Shown here piece by piece: positions 1-8,714 of a DNA stretch of 37,853 nt. Position 1 is the first letter of the stretch. The number at the start of each line of letters is the position of its first letter. The position numbers and the translations under genes were made by a program. The stretch is from RPQK01 sp041946865 (GTDB taxonomy: Bacteria > Acidobacteriota > UBA6911 > RPQK01), in NCBI GenBank assembly GCA_041946865.1, contig JBHGBF010000023.1, positions 1-37,853 of the forward strand, in the 5' to 3' direction. A model generated the notes under the pieces. The model did not search any database and had not been told where the DNA came from. It saw nothing but the letters and a program-made list of their open reading frames with translations.

Positions 1-297
1 CAGCCACACAGCAGCGGTTCCTGTTGATTCATCTGTATACTTTCGCCAAAGTCCAGAGGTCCGTAAGACCTGGAGACAGGGGCGTGCCCGAGGAGAACGA
101 CGGTCAAGGCCAGACAGAATGGCCTATCGACGGATTAGCGGAGTCCCGGCAAGAGGGAGGCTATTTGCCCTCGCATTAAACACGAAAGTCTTTATGCCGA
201 ATCATGGAACTTGCCGGTCTGACGCCTCGTATCTTCTATTCAGAGACCTGATCCACCCCACCTGTCCCGCCACCCGGGGACACACAAGGAGAGAAGT
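1..297. other. non-coding leader at window edge
   Basis: I see no convincing gene here. Short open frames exist but lack family features and a good ribosome site. The last 15 bases hold a GGAGAG ribosome-binding site for the TPR protein that follows. No tRNA-like or strong promoter pattern was recognised. Confidence 0.5.
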
Positions 298-1326
298 ATG
301 AAGTCTGTCCTTCCGATTGTCCGTGTCGCATGGGTCGCCCTGGTCTCCTTTGTCGCCTTCAGCCGGATCCCGGCCCAGGAGCTCGAGGGGCGTCGAGAGG
401 CTCGCGGCGCAGTCCTCGTGGGCAGCATCCAGCTTCCCCCGGGCATAGCGAACTATCCCGGATCCATCCGCGTCACCGTCCAGGCAGGGAACTACCACCA
501 GACGACCACAGTGACTCCGGGGGGAACCTTCGTCTTTACCGGCGTTCCCACGGGAGACATGATTGTCGAGGTGCAATCGCCGGGCTTTGACACCACTCGC
601 ACCCTGATTCATGTCTGGTCGGGAAGCAACGACGTTGCTGTTCCCCTGGGCGAGGCCGTGCACGACCGGAATGACCTGGCCCGTCCGCCGTCGCCGACGG
701 TCAGTCTCCGGGTCCTGAAAATCCCCGAGAAGGCGAAAAAGCTGGCAGCCCGTGCCCAGGAGCAGAGCGACAAGGAACACTTCGAAGAAGCCGTCAGGTG
801 GCTTCGAGAGGCGGTTAAGGTTTGTCCGGATTATGTCGAGGCCTGGAATAATCTCGGGGTGACTTATATGCGAATGGGCCTGGAAAACCAGGCAGAGTCG
901 GCTCTTTTGAAAGCGGTCGAGCGTGATGCCGGCTCGGCGCCGGCCCTGCGCAATCTCGGCTTTCTGTACCTCCATACCGGGCGGCCTCGCGAGGCGCTGC
1001 CGGTGCTGCTGAGAGCTCGGCAGACGCAGGAAGCAAAAGACTTCTATACCGAGACTTATATCGGGAACGCCCTTTACGGTACCGGTCAGTACCAGGAGGC
1101 GGCAGCCGTCCTGGAACAGGCGATAAAGATGAAGGGCGACTTCCCCGCCGCGCTCTTTCCGTTGGGGTTGGCGCAGGTCAGGCTCCATCAGTACGAGGCT
1201 GCCAGGCGTACGTTTGAGCGTTTCTTGCAGATCAGTGACAAGGGAAAAGATGTCGATGTTGCCCGATCTATTCTCGCCCAGCTCAACGACCGGCTGGGCG
1301 CCGAGGAGCGGAAACCAGCCGAGTGA
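298..1326 (+). CDS. secreted TPR-repeat protein with N-terminal Ig-like/carboxypeptidase-regulatory fold
   Basis: The 342-aa product starts with a signal-peptide-like segment (residues 1-24, positively charged start, hydrophobic core, AQE near the probable cleavage site), so it is probably exported. Residues about 38-115 look like a carboxypeptidase-regulatory or transthyretin-like beta domain (TVTPGGTFVFTGVPTGDMIVEV). Residues about 145-330 are tandem tetratricopeptide repeats with typical spacing (YVEAWNNLGVTYMRMG, APALRNLGFLYLHTGR, ETYIGNALYGTGQYQEAA). TPR domains scaffold protein contacts; no catalytic residues are visible. The ATG is preceded by GGAGAG at suitable spacing. The partner and exact role cannot be told from sequence. 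Confidence 0.85.
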   Translation: MKSVLPIVRVAWVALVSFVAFSRIPAQELEGRREARGAVLVGSIQLPPGIANYPGSIRVTVQAGNYHQTTTVTPGGTFVFTGVPTGDMIVEVQSPGFDTTRTLIHVWSGSNDVAVPLGEAVHDRNDLARPPSPTVSLRVLKIPEKAKKLAARAQEQSDKEHFEEAVRWLREAVKVCPDYVEAWNNLGVTYMRMGLENQAESALLKAVERDAGSAPALRNLGFLYLHTGRPREALPVLLRARQTQEAKDFYTETYIGNALYGTGQYQEAAAVLEQAIKMKGDFPAALFPLGLAQVRLHQYEAARRTFERFLQISDKGKDVDVARSILAQLNDRLGAEERKPAE

Positions 1327-1412
1327 CCTCCTGGCTTGTGCGATTCCCGCCCTCCGGCCCTGCTTTTGAAACCAGGCAGCTTTGTTTTACTCTCAGTTAA
1401 TAGAGAGGTGAC

Positions 1413-1733
1413 ATGCCTTTTGTCTTATTGGCCGTCATGCTTCTGGCTTCTTCCCCGGCGTTTCAGGGGGCTGACACGCCTGAACGGTTGAGCCGGGACG
1501 AGGTACGGAAAGCACAGCAGGCGTTGAAACTGGAAGGGTTTGACCCGGGACCCGTGGATGGAATCATGGGTCCCTTGACCAGGAAAGCGGTGAGCCGGTT
1601 TCAGAAGTCAAACAAGATGCCGGTAACCGGGACGCTGGACCGGTCGACCAGGGACCGCCTGGCCGGAAAGCTGGCCAGGCGTGCGCCTTCCGCTCCACAG
1701 AATCTGAAGGTGATTGAGATAGGGGTCGAGTAG
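1413..1733 (+). CDS. small secreted peptidoglycan-binding domain protein
   Basis: The 106-aa product has a hydrophobic leader (residues 1-19) followed by a single PG_binding_1 domain (about 27-85). The family pattern is clear: VRKAQQALKLEGFDPGPVDG, then GPLTRKAVSRFQKSNKMPVTG and LDRSTRDRLAG. Such domains bind the cell-wall peptide and normally sit on a hydrolase; here there is no catalytic partner domain, so it is either a stand-alone wall-binding protein or an adaptor. An AGAGGTGAC ribosome site precedes the ATG. It lies 86 bp after the TPR gene and 28 bp before the monooxygenase gene on the same strand, so the three could be cotranscribed. Confidence 0.85.
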   Translation: MPFVLLAVMLLASSPAFQGADTPERLSRDEVRKAQQALKLEGFDPGPVDGIMGPLTRKAVSRFQKSNKMPVTGTLDRSTRDRLAGKLARRAPSAPQNLKVIEIGVE

Positions 1734-1761
1734 ACGAGACGAAAGGGAACGCCTGGGGGCT

Positions 1762-2934
1762 ATGCTTCCTGTCGCGATCATTGGCGGCGGGCCGGTGGGG
1801 CTGTTTCTGGCTTCCTGCCTCAACCGTTTTGGGGTGGAATGCCGTGTACTCGAACAGCGGCGTACGGTCTCGAATCACTCCCGGTCGATTGGCATTCATC
1901 CCGTCTCGCTCGATCTGTTCGCGCGGCTGGGACTGTCAGCTGCCTTGCTGAGCCGCGGAGTGCGAGTCGTCAAAGGCGTAGCCTACGATGAGCGCGGCAA
2001 GCTCGGCGAACTGAGCTTGCAGACTTGCGATCGGCGCTTTCCGTTCGTCCTCATCTTGCCTCAAAGTGAAACCGAGAGCGTCCTCGAGGCTCACCTGCTG
2101 CTTTCTGGCCGCGCCGGTGCTCTTTGCCGGGAGAGCCAGGTTGTCGGACTCAACGACCAGGGTGAGCACGTCGAGATCGAGTGTCTCGAGCCGCGTGGCC
2201 GTCGTTCACTCATTCAGGCGCAATTTGCGGTCGGTTGCGACGGCAAGAGAAGCGTCGTCCGCCGGAGCGCGGGTATTCCTTTTCCTGGCCGCCCGTACCG
2301 GGACCAGTTCATCATGGGCGACTTTGACGACAACACCTGCTTCGGATCGGATGCGGCTATCTTTCTGCATTCCTGCGGCCTGGTCGAGTCGTTTCCGCTT
2401 CCTTTCCGGAAAAGGCGGTGGGTCGTGCGGGAAGGAGACGACATTCGGGAGATGGAAATGGGGCCGCCCACCCGGCAGGAGGTGGAGTTACTGCTTCGAG
2501 CGAGGATCGGGCACGAATTGCAGACCTGCCGCAATTACATGGTGAGCCGGTTTCGGGCGGAGAGATTCCTGGCTTCGGCGCTCTATCGAGGGCGGATCGT
2601 GCTGGCGGGCGACTGTGCGCACGTCGTAAGCCCGATCGGGGGACAGGGTCTGAATCTCGGCTGGCTGGGGGCGTGGCGCCTGGCAGAGCGATTGCGCGAC
2701 GTAGTTCACAGGGGGATGGACTACCAGGAAGCGTTCGGACGTTACAGCCGGGAGCAGAGAAGTGCGGCCCGCCGGGCGACTCATCGGGCTGAGCTCAACA
2801 TGACGCTCGGCCGGACGCGCACCCGCAGCGTCTTCCTGCGCAACTCGATGGTGCGTCTTCTGCTCCAGTCTCCCATCAACCGCCTGACCGCCCGCCTCTT
2901 CACCATGCACGGGCTCTATTCCTGGCCGGTCTGA
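1762..2934 (+). CDS. FAD-dependent monooxygenase (UbiH / p-hydroxybenzoate hydroxylase type)
   Basis: The 390-aa product is a group A flavoprotein hydroxylase. The N-terminal Rossmann dinucleotide site is intact (VAIIGGGPVGLFLASCL, with the acidic VLEQR end of strand 2). The middle DG motif (VGCDGKRSVVRRSAG) and the C-terminal GD motif that contacts FAD ribose (IVLAGDCAHVVSPIGGQGLN) are all present. These enzymes hydroxylate aromatic or quinoid substrates with NAD(P)H and oxygen. There is no signal peptide, so it is cytosolic. The substrate is not predictable: no polyketide, ubiquinone or aromatic catabolism genes adjoin it. The gene ends just before a giant palindrome that may stop transcription. 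Confidence 0.88.
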   Translation: MLPVAIIGGGPVGLFLASCLNRFGVECRVLEQRRTVSNHSRSIGIHPVSLDLFARLGLSAALLSRGVRVVKGVAYDERGKLGELSLQTCDRRFPFVLILPQSETESVLEAHLLLSGRAGALCRESQVVGLNDQGEHVEIECLEPRGRRSLIQAQFAVGCDGKRSVVRRSAGIPFPGRPYRDQFIMGDFDDNTCFGSDAAIFLHSCGLVESFPLPFRKRRWVVREGDDIREMEMGPPTRQEVELLLRARIGHELQTCRNYMVSRFRAERFLASALYRGRIVLAGDCAHVVSPIGGQGLNLGWLGAWRLAERLRDVVHRGMDYQEAFGRYSREQRSAARRATHRAELNMTLGRTRTRSVFLRNSMVRLLLQSPINRLTARLFTMHGLYSWPV

Positions 2935-2954
2935 CAATGGTGACCAGGCGCCGT

Positions 2955-3109
2955 GAGATCCCACAGAGCCGCGAGCGCAGCGTTTTTTGCGGAGCGCGTC
3001 GGGTGGGGTGCGAACCGGTGGAACCGGTTCGCACCCCACCCGACGCGCTCCGCAAAAAACGCTGCGCTCGCGGCTCTGTTTCAAACGCTGTGCGGCTCTG
3101 TGGGATCTC
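2955..3109. repeat. giant palindromic repeat, family copy A
   Basis: Positions 2963-3019 and 3023-3079 form a perfect inverted repeat with 57-base arms and a 3-base loop. The arm starts ACAGAGCCGCGAGCGCAGCG. A second outer inverted repeat (2955-2970 against 3093-3109) encloses it, and the right end carries a partial duplication of the arm tip after about 13 bases. It lies between two convergent genes, so it may act as a bidirectional terminator. The arms recur at 35977-36133 and 37601-37724, so this is a dispersed element. Open frames across it are artefacts of the palindrome. Confidence 0.95.
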
Positions 3110-3126
3110 GCTACGCCGTTCGTCCA

Positions 3127-4761
3127 TTACTTGGGTTGCAGGCGCCTCTCGATAAACCGCTCCCAAAGGTCGTTCCGGATGCAGGCCAGCAGGAACACTG
3201 AGGGTCTGAGACCGTAGAACTCAACCTGAAAGCGCTCATCCAGCTTCCCGGAAAGGGTTGGCTGAAGCTCAGGCGTGGTAATTACGATCGCGGGATTCAG
3301 GTCGCTCGGGACTCGTCCGGGCTCTTCCCAGTAGCCTACCCGGGAAAAACGCCGAAGATACCAGGGGAGTGGCCACATGCTGTAAGGGTCGGCGATGACC
3401 TCGATCAGCATGGACCGACCTTCCGGCGCGACTGCCGCGACCTGCTCGATTCTCCGGACCAGGTTGACGAAATCGGTACTCGTCTGAGAGTACACGTAGG
3501 GATTTCCGGGATCCGCGAAATAGCGGAAATTGTTCTCGATCGAAAGCCAGGTCAAATGAACCAGACCTGCTGCGAGCAGGAGGTACGCCGTCACTTTCCT
3601 TGTTCCCCGGGCTGCGTTCAACAGAGAGGCGGCGCCAAACCCAGCCAGAAGGATCAGGCCGTGGTGAAAGGAAAGCAAGCACCATGGCGTCTTGTAGGAG
3701 ATGGCGGAGTACACCGCAGTCAAAACCAGGGCATAGACCGACAGGAAACGCATCAAACCGGTGTTACCGACAGCCGGACGGGGCCGAAGCCAGGCGAGCA
3801 CGATTCCGACTAGCGCCAGGACCAGAATGAAAGCTTCGGTCCAGTGTGGGCCTTGTCCCTCGTGCGTGTAGAGAAGTGCTTTGAGATAGAAGTACCAGGG
3901 GTGCAGGTGGAAGCTCTCGGCCAGTCCCCGGGACAGGTAAAAGCCGAAACTTCTGACGCTGTCTATCAGCCCCACCGGACGGCTGAAAAACGAACTGAAC
4001 AGAAGGCCGGCGGTCCCAAAGGCTGGAAGAATCAGCCAGGCCAGGTGGCGTCGAATCAGTGTCGAGATGGTCGATCGCGCGGCAAGCCAGTCGTTCGCGG
4101 CTACCGCTGCCAGTCCGACCGCTCCTGCGAAGTAAGCGAGTATGCTGGTTTCCTTGGTCGCGAACATGAGGCCGAGGCAGACGCCAGTCAGCGCGGCCCT
4201 TCCGGCCGAGGGCCGCGAGCAATAGAGCCAGCCCGACACGATGGCCGCGAAGGTGAAGAAAACCAGTAGCGTCTCCTGAATGTAAAACCGGCTGTAATAC
4301 ACCAGCGACGGCGAAACCGCAGTCAGAAACGCGGCAAAAGACAGCGCCGCAACCGAAAGACCACAGCGCAAAAAGAAGAGCGTCGGCACCAATGCTAATC
4401 CAAAGAGGACAGGCAACAGGCGGAAGTCCAGCTCGGTTGTTTCGGAAAAATCGCGGCCGGCCGTCAGCCAGATCAGCGGAAGTGACAGGTAATAGAGACT
4501 GGGCCCATGGTGATTCTCCGGGTCATAGCGATAAATGCCGGTTTCGAGCAGGATGCCCGTGCGAACCGCCTGGTTCGCCTCGTCGTGATGCATCGGGCGG
4601 ACATCCAACCGCCACAGGCGCAGAAAGATCGCCAACAGTGAGATGCCAATTAAAATGGCGAGAAGAAGTCTGGGATTGTGGGTGGATGGGGGATTGGAGA
4701 TCACGAATTGGGGAATCCTGGCCGGGCGCAGGCAACCTTGCTCTGGCGCCGTCAGCGGCAA
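3127..4761 (-). CDS. Agl23-like membrane glycosyltransferase (GT39-type, TIGR03663-like)
   Basis: The product is a polytopic membrane protein of about 544 aa. After the first membrane segment it has the hallmark luminal loop of the family (MHHDEANQAVRTG, then YDPENHHGPSLYY), with an acidic catalytic-type DE pair as in the dolichyl- or undecaprenyl-phosphate sugar transferases of the GT39/PMT clan. About ten further hydrophobic segments follow and a soluble C-terminal region of about 130 residues. Such enzymes move sugars from lipid carriers onto protein or lipid outside the membrane. The start is uncertain: the longest frame begins with TTG at 4761, and a GTG at 4704 also precedes the first membrane segment. 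The acceptor is unknown; polysaccharide genes lie some kilobases upstream on the same strand. Confidence 0.82.
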   Translation of the reverse strand: MPLTAPEQGCLRPARIPQFVISNPPSTHNPRLLLAILIGISLLAIFLRLWRLDVRPMHHDEANQAVRTGILLETGIYRYDPENHHGPSLYYLSLPLIWLTAGRDFSETTELDFRLLPVLFGLALVPTLFFLRCGLSVAALSFAAFLTAVSPSLVYYSRFYIQETLLVFFTFAAIVSGWLYCSRPSAGRAALTGVCLGLMFATKETSILAYFAGAVGLAAVAANDWLAARSTISTLIRRHLAWLILPAFGTAGLLFSSFFSRPVGLIDSVRSFGFYLSRGLAESFHLHPWYFYLKALLYTHEGQGPHWTEAFILVLALVGIVLAWLRPRPAVGNTGLMRFLSVYALVLTAVYSAISYKTPWCLLSFHHGLILLAGFGAASLLNAARGTRKVTAYLLLAAGLVHLTWLSIENNFRYFADPGNPYVYSQTSTDFVNLVRRIEQVAAVAPEGRSMLIEVIADPYSMWPLPWYLRRFSRVGYWEEPGRVPSDLNPAIVITTPELQPTLSGKLDERFQVEFYGLRPSVFLLACIRNDLWERFIERRLQPK

Positions 4762-4816
4762 TGATTTGTCCGAGGCGGTGAGCCGGAGTGCCCGCGCTCC
4801 CCAGGGACTCTGTACC

Positions 4817-5494
4817 TTACCCCACCTTGCCGTAGACTTCGACTTCGGTCATGTGGTTCATTTCGTTGGCCGTATTGCCTTTGCTGTAGAGACGGACATA
4901 ACGGCCCTTGACGGCTTTGGCGTCGAAGATCCTTCCGTAAAAGGTCTCAATGTATTCGAGATCCTTCCCCACGCCGAGGCCCGAGGAATTGTCATGATCG
5001 TTATTGAAGATCGTCTTGACGCCGGTCGTGAAATCCTTGTCATCCGAAACCTGGATCACAACATCCCGATAGACGCGCGCCTCGTTGTGGAAATGCCACA
5101 CCACAATGTCGTAGATGGTAGACGGTTTCTGGAGGTCGATCTGGACCCACTGTGTGCCCGGACCAAATTCCACGTAGCTGCCCTCGACGCCTTCCTTATC
5201 GCCATCGGTAATCTGGTCGATCTCGCCGATGACCGGTTCGTTGTCGCTCGCGGTTACCGGCTTGTTCAGCGCGATGTTCTTGGTGCCGGCGGGCACCATG
5301 ATCGACGTCGGTGGAGGACCAGTGCGAGCGGGCTCGAGATTGGGGGTCTTCAGGTTCTTGGGCGTGCCGATGAACCTCGGTTTTGGCAGCTGGAGCTCAA
5401 CTTTGACCCTCCCGGGAGTTTGTGCGTAGATCATGACGCACAGCCCCAGAGTGGACAGAGCCATAAAAAGATAACGTAACGTGCGATTCATCAT
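4817..5494 (-). CDS. secreted discoidin (F5/8 type C) domain protein
   Basis: The start at 5494 was chosen because AAGGGA lies about 8 bases upstream and a signal peptide begins at once (MMNRTLRYLFMALSTLG, cleavage probably after YAQ). The 225-aa product has a proline-rich linker and then one discoidin-like beta-sandwich (about residues 80-222): NIALNKPVTASD, GTQWVQIDLQKPSTIYDIVVW, and a closing GRYVRLYSKGN with MTEVEVYG. These domains bind sugars or other surface ligands. No catalytic domain is attached, so it is probably an extracellular carbohydrate-binding or surface protein. Confidence 0.82.
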   Translation of the reverse strand: MMNRTLRYLFMALSTLGLCVMIYAQTPGRVKVELQLPKPRFIGTPKNLKTPNLEPARTGPPPTSIMVPAGTKNIALNKPVTASDNEPVIGEIDQITDGDKEGVEGSYVEFGPGTQWVQIDLQKPSTIYDIVVWHFHNEARVYRDVVIQVSDDKDFTTGVKTIFNNDHDNSSGLGVGKDLEYIETFYGRIFDAKAVKGRYVRLYSKGNTANEMNHMTEVEVYGKVG

Positions 5495-5553
5495 AGCTAT
5501 ATCATCCCTTCTCGGTATCGTCCGAATCAACCCTAATAATGGAGATTCTCAAT

Positions 5554-6579
5554 TCACGAATCGGTTGCTGGAATCTTTACGGCCCGCGCGCGAAACCCAG
5601 GGGTCGCAACCGCCTCGTCGCTGAATGCCCCCAGGATCCCCTGGCGAGGCACGATCACCAGACCTCCGACGGCCGGCATGGATTGGCACAGTTCCATCAC
5701 TTCGGACGTCGACATCACCATGAAAGCGGTAGAAAGCGCATCGGCGACCGCGGCAGACGGCGCCAGCGACCAGGCGGCCAGATGTTCGCGGGCGGGATAC
5801 CCGGTTCGCGGATCCAGGATGTGCTCACCTTTCAGTCTCTTGCTCGATCCGCTCAGGGCTTCGTTACTGATCCGTACCGTGCCGAAACCGACTGCCTCAC
5901 GCCACTCGCCGCCGGTTCCGAGCACCCAACCTTCCTCGCCCGGCTCTGAAGAGCGAGGAGACCCAATGGCTAAAGCAGTGCTCGTCCCCGAATGGAGCAG
6001 CGCGGACTCGATGCCCCAATCGCGCAGAATCTCGGCGCCTCGATCGAGCGCGTAGCCTTTTCCGATGCCGCCGAGATCGAGCCCGGCCGGACCGGCCTGC
6101 TCCGAGGATTTAACGGGAGCAAGGCCGACGGTCAGATTCTGGCGGTCGAGCACGATCCTTTTCATGCCGACTCGAGCCAGGGCTTCGGCCCGCTGTTTAT
6201 CGGTGATGTCCAGAAGAACACCGTCTTCGCCTCGAAGCGAGCTCATCAACGGCCCGACGGTAGGGTCGAAGGCCCCTCCCGTCTTTTCGTACATCTCCTC
6301 GGCGATAGCGAGGCATTCGAACAGGTCGAGCGTTACTTTAACGGACTGGCCGGGCTGAAGCCGGTTGACTTGCGACAAGTCGCTCGTGGGCCGGAATCGC
6401 GTCAGAAGTGTTTCCAGCCGGTCGATCTCCGCAAAGACCGCCTGCGCCGCCTGTTCAGCGTACCTGGCGTCATCCTCGTCAATGATGGCCTCAAAATAGG
6501 TCGCCATTGCCTGGTGAGCAAAGCGATGAAAAGGCAGTGGCACTGTCTTATCCCCTGCCGCGGAAAAGCCCAGAACCAA
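5554..6579 (-). CDS. apbE: ApbE-family FAD:protein FMN transferase
   Basis: The 341-aa product matches ApbE flavin transferases, which attach FMN through a phosphoester to Thr/Ser of target proteins such as NqrB, NqrC or RnfG. Family blocks: HQAMATYFEAIID, IDRLETLLTRFRPTSDLSQVNR, the TGGAFDPTVGPLM block, LDLGGIGKGYALDRGAEIL, and a C-terminal VADALSTAFMVM for metal and FAD binding. Two oddities: no signal peptide or lipobox is visible, and the usual GGD after the GKGYA helix is replaced by HSGTSTALAIG. The frame starts at TTG (6579), and an upstream stop at 6616-6618 limits extension. No Nqr or Rnf target gene is in view. Confidence 0.88.
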   Translation of the reverse strand: MVLGFSAAGDKTVPLPFHRFAHQAMATYFEAIIDEDDARYAEQAAQAVFAEIDRLETLLTRFRPTSDLSQVNRLQPGQSVKVTLDLFECLAIAEEMYEKTGGAFDPTVGPLMSSLRGEDGVLLDITDKQRAEALARVGMKRIVLDRQNLTVGLAPVKSSEQAGPAGLDLGGIGKGYALDRGAEILRDWGIESALLHSGTSTALAIGSPRSSEPGEEGWVLGTGGEWREAVGFGTVRISNEALSGSSKRLKGEHILDPRTGYPAREHLAAWSLAPSAAVADALSTAFMVMSTSEVMELCQSMPAVGGLVIVPRQGILGAFSDEAVATPGFRARAVKIPATDS

Positions 6580-6676
6580 ATGCGTGCACGTGTCCAGAAA
6601 AAGCGTGAACTTCGGTCATCTCATCGCATTCCGCTGTTCGCCGCGCCAGTATTCGTCTCGCGTTCCTTCCGCGGGA

Positions 6677-8698
6677 TCAGTTTTCCAATTCCTTCAGCCC
6701 GTCCTGTGCTTGCCGGCGCAAGGCCGGGTCTTCAGACGTTTCCAGCAACTTTAAGAGCGCGGCCCTTGCCCGCCCGGGCTCTTGTCGGGCGACCGACTGG
6801 GCCAGTCGAAGACAGGCGGCTTGCGCTTCATTCTTCAAAGCCGGATCGGCCAGATAAGGTTCAACCAGGTCGAGCGCCCCGACTGACGGCACTCCTCCCA
6901 GCGCGCCCAGGACCAGCCTCTTCTCCTCTTCTCGTTCGGCAATTCCGAGGGCCTCGCGAAACATGGTCACCTGGTCTTCAGCTTTTCCCCTGTCGAGAGA
7001 GCGGGCCAGCCGGACGTAGCCCCGAAACCCCAGGATACGATGGGCCGGACTTGAGGCGCTCCTGGCCAGCTTAAGAAGATCGGCGGCTGTCGTCAGGTCT
7101 CCCCAGTCTGCCAAGGAACGGACTGCCGTGTCCTGAACTGCAGGGTCGGTGTCGGAAAGAGCCGTGCGGATAGTAGCGAAAGCCGTTTCTCCCCCAATTC
7201 GCCCCATCGCCCGCAGCACGGAACAGCGCTGGGACGAATTCGCGGCGGCCGTCATCGCGTCGGTAAGCGGTTGGAGCCGCGTCGATTCGGGCAGCTGCAT
7301 AGCGGTCGCCTGGACCGCCTGTTCGGCCGTCTGCTGCTCGCGCAACTCGCTTAACTTCAGCATCTCGGAAACGAGCCGTGGCAGACTGCCGGGACCGGCC
7401 GCCGAGCCCAGTGTCCGCCAGGCCTCGAACCGGACCCGGGCGTCCCGGTCACTCAACAGCTCGAAAGCCCGATCGCCGATTGCCGGGAACCGCCGGGCTG
7501 CCAGGGTTTTCAGTGCAAGGACGCGAAGCGCCGCGTCTGAATCCTTGAGATACCGAGCGATTGACTCGTTAACTCCCGGGCCGCGCAGAAACCTCAAGCT
7601 GTCCGCGGCCGTCGCTCCTACCGGATCCGGACGCTTCGAAGCCTGGAAAAGCGTTTCGACACAGGTCTGATCGCCCAGTCTCCCAAATGCTTCGAGAGCG
7701 GCCAGCTGCACAGGCTGGAAGGACGATTCGCTCTGCTTCTTCAGCTCCGGGAGCGCGGCCGGATCGGCTCGGTTTGCCAGAGCGCTGACCAGAAAGACCT
7801 GTGTGTCCGGCGGAACGGCAGGCAAAACCTCGAGCACCCGCTGGGTAGCCTTCGGCCCCGTCACCTCGTTCACCAGCCGGGAAGCAGCCTGCCTCAGCTC
7901 GACCTCCTTGCTTTTGAGGGCATCGAGAAGTTGGTCGAGCGACGCCTCCCGGCGAGCCAGGACCAGTCCCCTGAGCGCTCCGGCTCTCGCCACTGATCCG
8001 CTTGTCGGGTCCTTCAGAATCTTCTGGTAGATTTCCTCGGCCCGGGACGGCCGGCCCTCCCTGGAAAATGACTCGGCGCATTTCAAATAAGCGTCGGCCT
8101 TGGCGGCCTGCAGACTGGGAGGAACCACCGCCTGCCCGACAAGGGTTACCGCAGGGTCCCCGCCGATTCGCCCCAGCGCTGCCAGGGTCGTTTCAACTAC
8201 GGCCAGATCGGAATTGTTCAGCAGGGCGCCCAACAGCGCGACAGCACCGCGGTCCTTCCGGGCTCCAATGGAGCTGATGAGCGCCAGCCTCGCCGCTCCC
8301 TTCGAGGTTGCCAGAGCATCCCGAAACAGCTTGTCGACTTCCGGACACGCCAGCCCCTGGAGTGTGCCACGGGCGGCATCCTGGGTCTGCTGATCGCGGA
8401 GCAGAGAGGCCAGCTCCGTAACACTCCGGCAAGAGGCGATGTTAGTCAGAAGCGCGCATATCGATTGTTTCGCGGCCACAGTCGCCTCCGGAGACCGGAG
8501 CGCTGTCAGAAGGGCCTTTTCGATCTCCAGGCGTTGCTGATCGTTGGCTTCGCGTATCCGCTTTTCGATCGTCCAGAAGGCCTCACGGCTTTGACCGTAA
8601 TTGAAGCTCAGGAGCCTGGTGTAGACATCGTTATCCGCAAGGCTGTAAGCAGTCGTAATAGAGAAGAAGATGAAGACGGTTATCAGTCGTCCAGTCAC
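6677..8698 (-). CDS. secreted HEAT-repeat protein
   Basis: The start is the GTG at 8698, because GGAGG lies 5 bases upstream (8703-8707); the longer frame from ATG at 8710 overlaps that site. The 673-aa product opens with a signal peptide (MTGRLITVFIFFSITTAYSLA). The rest is alpha-helical HEAT/armadillo-like repeats of about 30-35 residues, e.g. GARKDRGAVALLGALLNNSD, ALGRIGGDPAVTLVGQAV, FGRLGDQTCVETLFQA and GRIGGETAFATIRTALSD. HEAT solenoids mediate protein contacts; there is no catalytic motif. It begins 16 bp after the Gfo/Idh/MocA gene, so the two are probably cotranscribed. Confidence 0.87.
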   Translation of the reverse strand: MTGRLITVFIFFSITTAYSLADNDVYTRLLSFNYGQSREAFWTIEKRIREANDQQRLEIEKALLTALRSPEATVAAKQSICALLTNIASCRSVTELASLLRDQQTQDAARGTLQGLACPEVDKLFRDALATSKGAARLALISSIGARKDRGAVALLGALLNNSDLAVVETTLAALGRIGGDPAVTLVGQAVVPPSLQAAKADAYLKCAESFSREGRPSRAEEIYQKILKDPTSGSVARAGALRGLVLARREASLDQLLDALKSKEVELRQAASRLVNEVTGPKATQRVLEVLPAVPPDTQVFLVSALANRADPAALPELKKQSESSFQPVQLAALEAFGRLGDQTCVETLFQASKRPDPVGATAADSLRFLRGPGVNESIARYLKDSDAALRVLALKTLAARRFPAIGDRAFELLSDRDARVRFEAWRTLGSAAGPGSLPRLVSEMLKLSELREQQTAEQAVQATAMQLPESTRLQPLTDAMTAAANSSQRCSVLRAMGRIGGETAFATIRTALSDTDPAVQDTAVRSLADWGDLTTAADLLKLARSASSPAHRILGFRGYVRLARSLDRGKAEDQVTMFREALGIAEREEEKRLVLGALGGVPSVGALDLVEPYLADPALKNEAQAACLRLAQSVARQEPGRARAALLKLLETSEDPALRRQAQDGLKELEN

Positions 8699-8714
8699 GA
8701 TAACCTCCATGGTT

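Noticed and set aside
202..1188. 328-aa minus-strand open frame opposite the TPR gene
   Set aside because: The plus strand encodes unmistakable TPR repeats; the minus frame has no family features.
2955..3109. CRISPR array or insertion sequence
   Set aside because: There are no regularly spaced direct repeats and spacers, and no transposase gene; it is a single palindrome.
2937..3217. Several overlapping short open frames across the palindrome
   Set aside because: They mirror each other because the DNA is palindromic and encode no plausible protein.
4643..5479. 278-aa plus-strand open frame opposite the discoidin gene
   Set aside because: Antisense to a gene with signal peptide and clear fold; no supporting ribosome site.
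5992..7074. 360-aa plus-strand open frame spanning the ApbE and HEAT genes
   Set aside because: Crosses two real genes on the other strand, of low-complexity composition, with no recognisable domain.
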